From Fibrobacter sp. UWR3 (GTDB lineage Bacteria; Fibrobacterota; Fibrobacteria; Fibrobacterales; Fibrobacteraceae), in assembly GCF_900143055.1 (NCBI RefSeq), contig NZ_FRCW01000005.1, positions 62,001 through 126,000 of the forward strand: a DNA stretch of 64,000 nucleotides, in the 5' to 3' direction. The notes under the pieces were generated by a model. It was not told the DNA's origin. It made no database searches and was given only the letters and a program-made list of their open reading frames with translations. This document shows, in pieces, positions 63,004-64,000 of this stretch. Each line of letters starts with the position of its first letter. Positions within the stretch are counted from its first letter, which is position 1. The position numbers and the translations under genes were made by a program.

Positions 63004-63045
63004 TGGATTCTATCGGGCCTTCGGCCCTCCAGAATGACAGCGGGA
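63004..63045. repeat. Dispersed repeat, family A
   Basis: TGGATTCTATCGGGCCTTCG ... CTCCAGAATGACAGCGGGA, with a GGGCC-TTC-GGCCC hairpin. It ends 18 bp upstream of leuC. Confidence 0.75.
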
Positions 63046-63063
63046 ATAAAAAGAGACAAAATC

Positions 63064-64000
63064 ATGGGAAAATCACTCTATCAGAAGATTTTTGAAAGCC
63101 ACACGGTAGCTAAGCTCCCGAGCGGCCAGTGCCAGCTCTTTATCGGGCTCCACCTCTGCCACGAAGTCACGAGCCCGCAGGCTTTTGCGCAGCTCCGCGA
63201 AGAAGGCCAGAAGGTGCTATTCCCGGAACGCACTTTCGCCACGGTGGACCACATCATTCCGACCACGTTCCCGGAACGTAACCGCCCGCTCAAGGACGGC
63301 ATTTCCGAAGAGATGTTCTCCCATATCGAAAACAACACCAAGAACAACGGCATCAAGTTCTTTGGCCCCGCTACCGCCGAACAGGGCGTTATCCACATCG
63401 TGGGCCCCGAAGAAGGCGTGACCCAGCCGGGCATGACCGTTGCCTGCGGCGACTCTCACACGGCAACGCACGGTGCCTTCGGCGCTATCGCATTCGGTAT
63501 CGGCACGAGCCAGGTGGCAGACGTTCTCGCCACCCAGACGCTCGCCATGAGCCCGCTCAAGACTCGCCGCATCAAGTTCACCGGCAAGCTCAAGCCGGGT
63601 GTGACCGCCAAGGACGTGGCTCTTGCCTACATCGCGAAGCTCGGCGTGAACGGTGGCGTTGGCTACGCTTACGAATTTGCCGGTCCGGTCATCGAAGAAA
63701 TGGGCATGGAAGGCCGTATGACGGTCTGCAACATGGCTATCGAAGGCGGCGCCCGCGTCGGTTACTGCAACCCCGACGAAAAGACTTTCGAATACCTCAA
63801 GGGCCGTCCGTACGCCCCGAAGGCCGACAAGTGGGACGAAGCCGTCGCTTACTGGAAGTCCGTGGCTACCGACGCCGACGCTCAGTTTGACGACGAAGTC
63901 GAAATCAACTGCGACAACCTCGAACCGATGGTTACCTGGGGTATCACTCCGGCCCAGGCCATTCCGCTGAACGGCAACATGCCGAAGATCGACGAATTTA
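63064..64000 (+). CDS. leuC: 3-isopropylmalate dehydratase large subunit (3' end outside window)
   Basis: At least 312 residues from ATG 63064; open to the window edge. Starts MGKSLYQKIFESHTV. Seen: LFIGLHLCHEVTSPQAF, TVDHIIPT, GVIHIVGPEEGVTQPGMTVA, CGDSHTATHGAFGAIAFGIG and TVCNMAIEGGARVG. These are the LeuC/homoaconitase large-subunit motifs; the later Fe-S cysteines lie beyond the window. It isomerises 2-isopropylmalate to 3-isopropylmalate in leucine synthesis, with LeuD expected downstream. Distinct from the TCA aconitase at 18379. Confidence 0.93.
   Translation, partial: MGKSLYQKIFESHTVAKLPSGQCQLFIGLHLCHEVTSPQAFAQLREEGQKVLFPERTFATVDHIIPTTFPERNRPLKDGISEEMFSHIENNTKNNGIKFFGPATAEQGVIHIVGPEEGVTQPGMTVACGDSHTATHGAFGAIAFGIGTSQVADVLATQTLAMSPLKTRRIKFTGKLKPGVTAKDVALAYIAKLGVNGGVGYAYEFAGPVIEEMGMEGRMTVCNMAIEGGARVGYCNPDEKTFEYLKGRPYAPKADKWDEAVAYWKSVATDADAQFDDEVEINCDNLEPMVTWGITPAQAIPLNGNMPKIDEF

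Overview
The window reads as chromosome of a Fibrobacter species (phylum Fibrobacterota). The clearest evidence is three genes with the Fibrobacter-type major paralogous domain (FISUMP: DGRTYRTV.IG.Q.WMAENL ... GWH(I/V)P ... RCVKD), a TIGR02147-family regulator, GH5 cellulases and several families of short intergenic repeats. Most of the window is GC-rich housekeeping or accessory chromosome. One island at about 25.0-28.3 kb is strikingly AT-rich. Nothing indicates a plasmid or prophage.

Layout. 1-6 kb: a secreted tandem-FISUMP protein (cut by the window edge), tRNA-Glu, a PpiD-like periplasmic foldase, and a TIGR02147 regulator overlapping a FISUMP lipoprotein gene that carries an in-frame stop. 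6-12 kb: nadB, a membrane Ser/Thr kinase, a CvpA protein, an MTA/SAH-deaminase-type amidohydrolase, and a cyclic-nucleotide-domain diguanylate cyclase. 12-21 kb: a Mur ligase, an RluD-type pseudouridine synthase, a remarkable GH5-cellulase/cellulose-synthase/PilZ fusion, aconitase and a small FISUMP protein. 21-25 kb: an NSS transporter with its 35-residue partner, RidA, small lipoprotein and hypothetical genes, and a flavin reductase-like protein. 25-28 kb: a DpnII-type restriction-modification island with an unrecognised extra gene. 28-31 kb: lspA, a eukaryote-like squalene synthase and a membrane protein. 31-37 kb: dnaA, then a four-gene amidoligase operon (C39-like peptidase, RimK-like ATP-grasp, GCS2 ligase, N-formylglutamate amidohydrolase family). 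37-49 kb: a secreted HEXXH protein, a membrane protein, an LplT-PlsC-Aas triple fusion, an Xaa-Pro aminopeptidase, a lipoprotein, phoH and pgpH. 49-57 kb: tRNA-Asp and a 2447-residue secreted protein of 23 Ig/cadherin-like repeats. 57-64 kb: a hypothetical protein, an M23 peptidase, a lipoprotein, a 626-bp structured non-coding stretch, a GH5 lipoprotein and the start of leuC.

How the genes work together. Several fit a predatory-on-cellulose, surface-rich lifestyle: the GH5 lipoprotein, FISUMP proteins, the giant adhesin-like repeat protein and the secreted HEXXH protein all face outward, served by LspA, PpiD and the M23 peptidase. Two lipoproteins with unrelated C-termini (FISUMP and GH5) share the same N-terminal stalk module.

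The best candidates for an under-described system are the GH5-GT2-PilZ single-chain protein, the four-gene amidoligase operon, the giant protein with a three-domain higher-order repeat, and an array of three GGTACC-centred inverted repeats next to tRNA-Asp. Short repeat elements also repeatedly supply start codons, stop codons or coding sequence to genes. All functional statements come from reading the sequence and from general knowledge of families; no database search was run.
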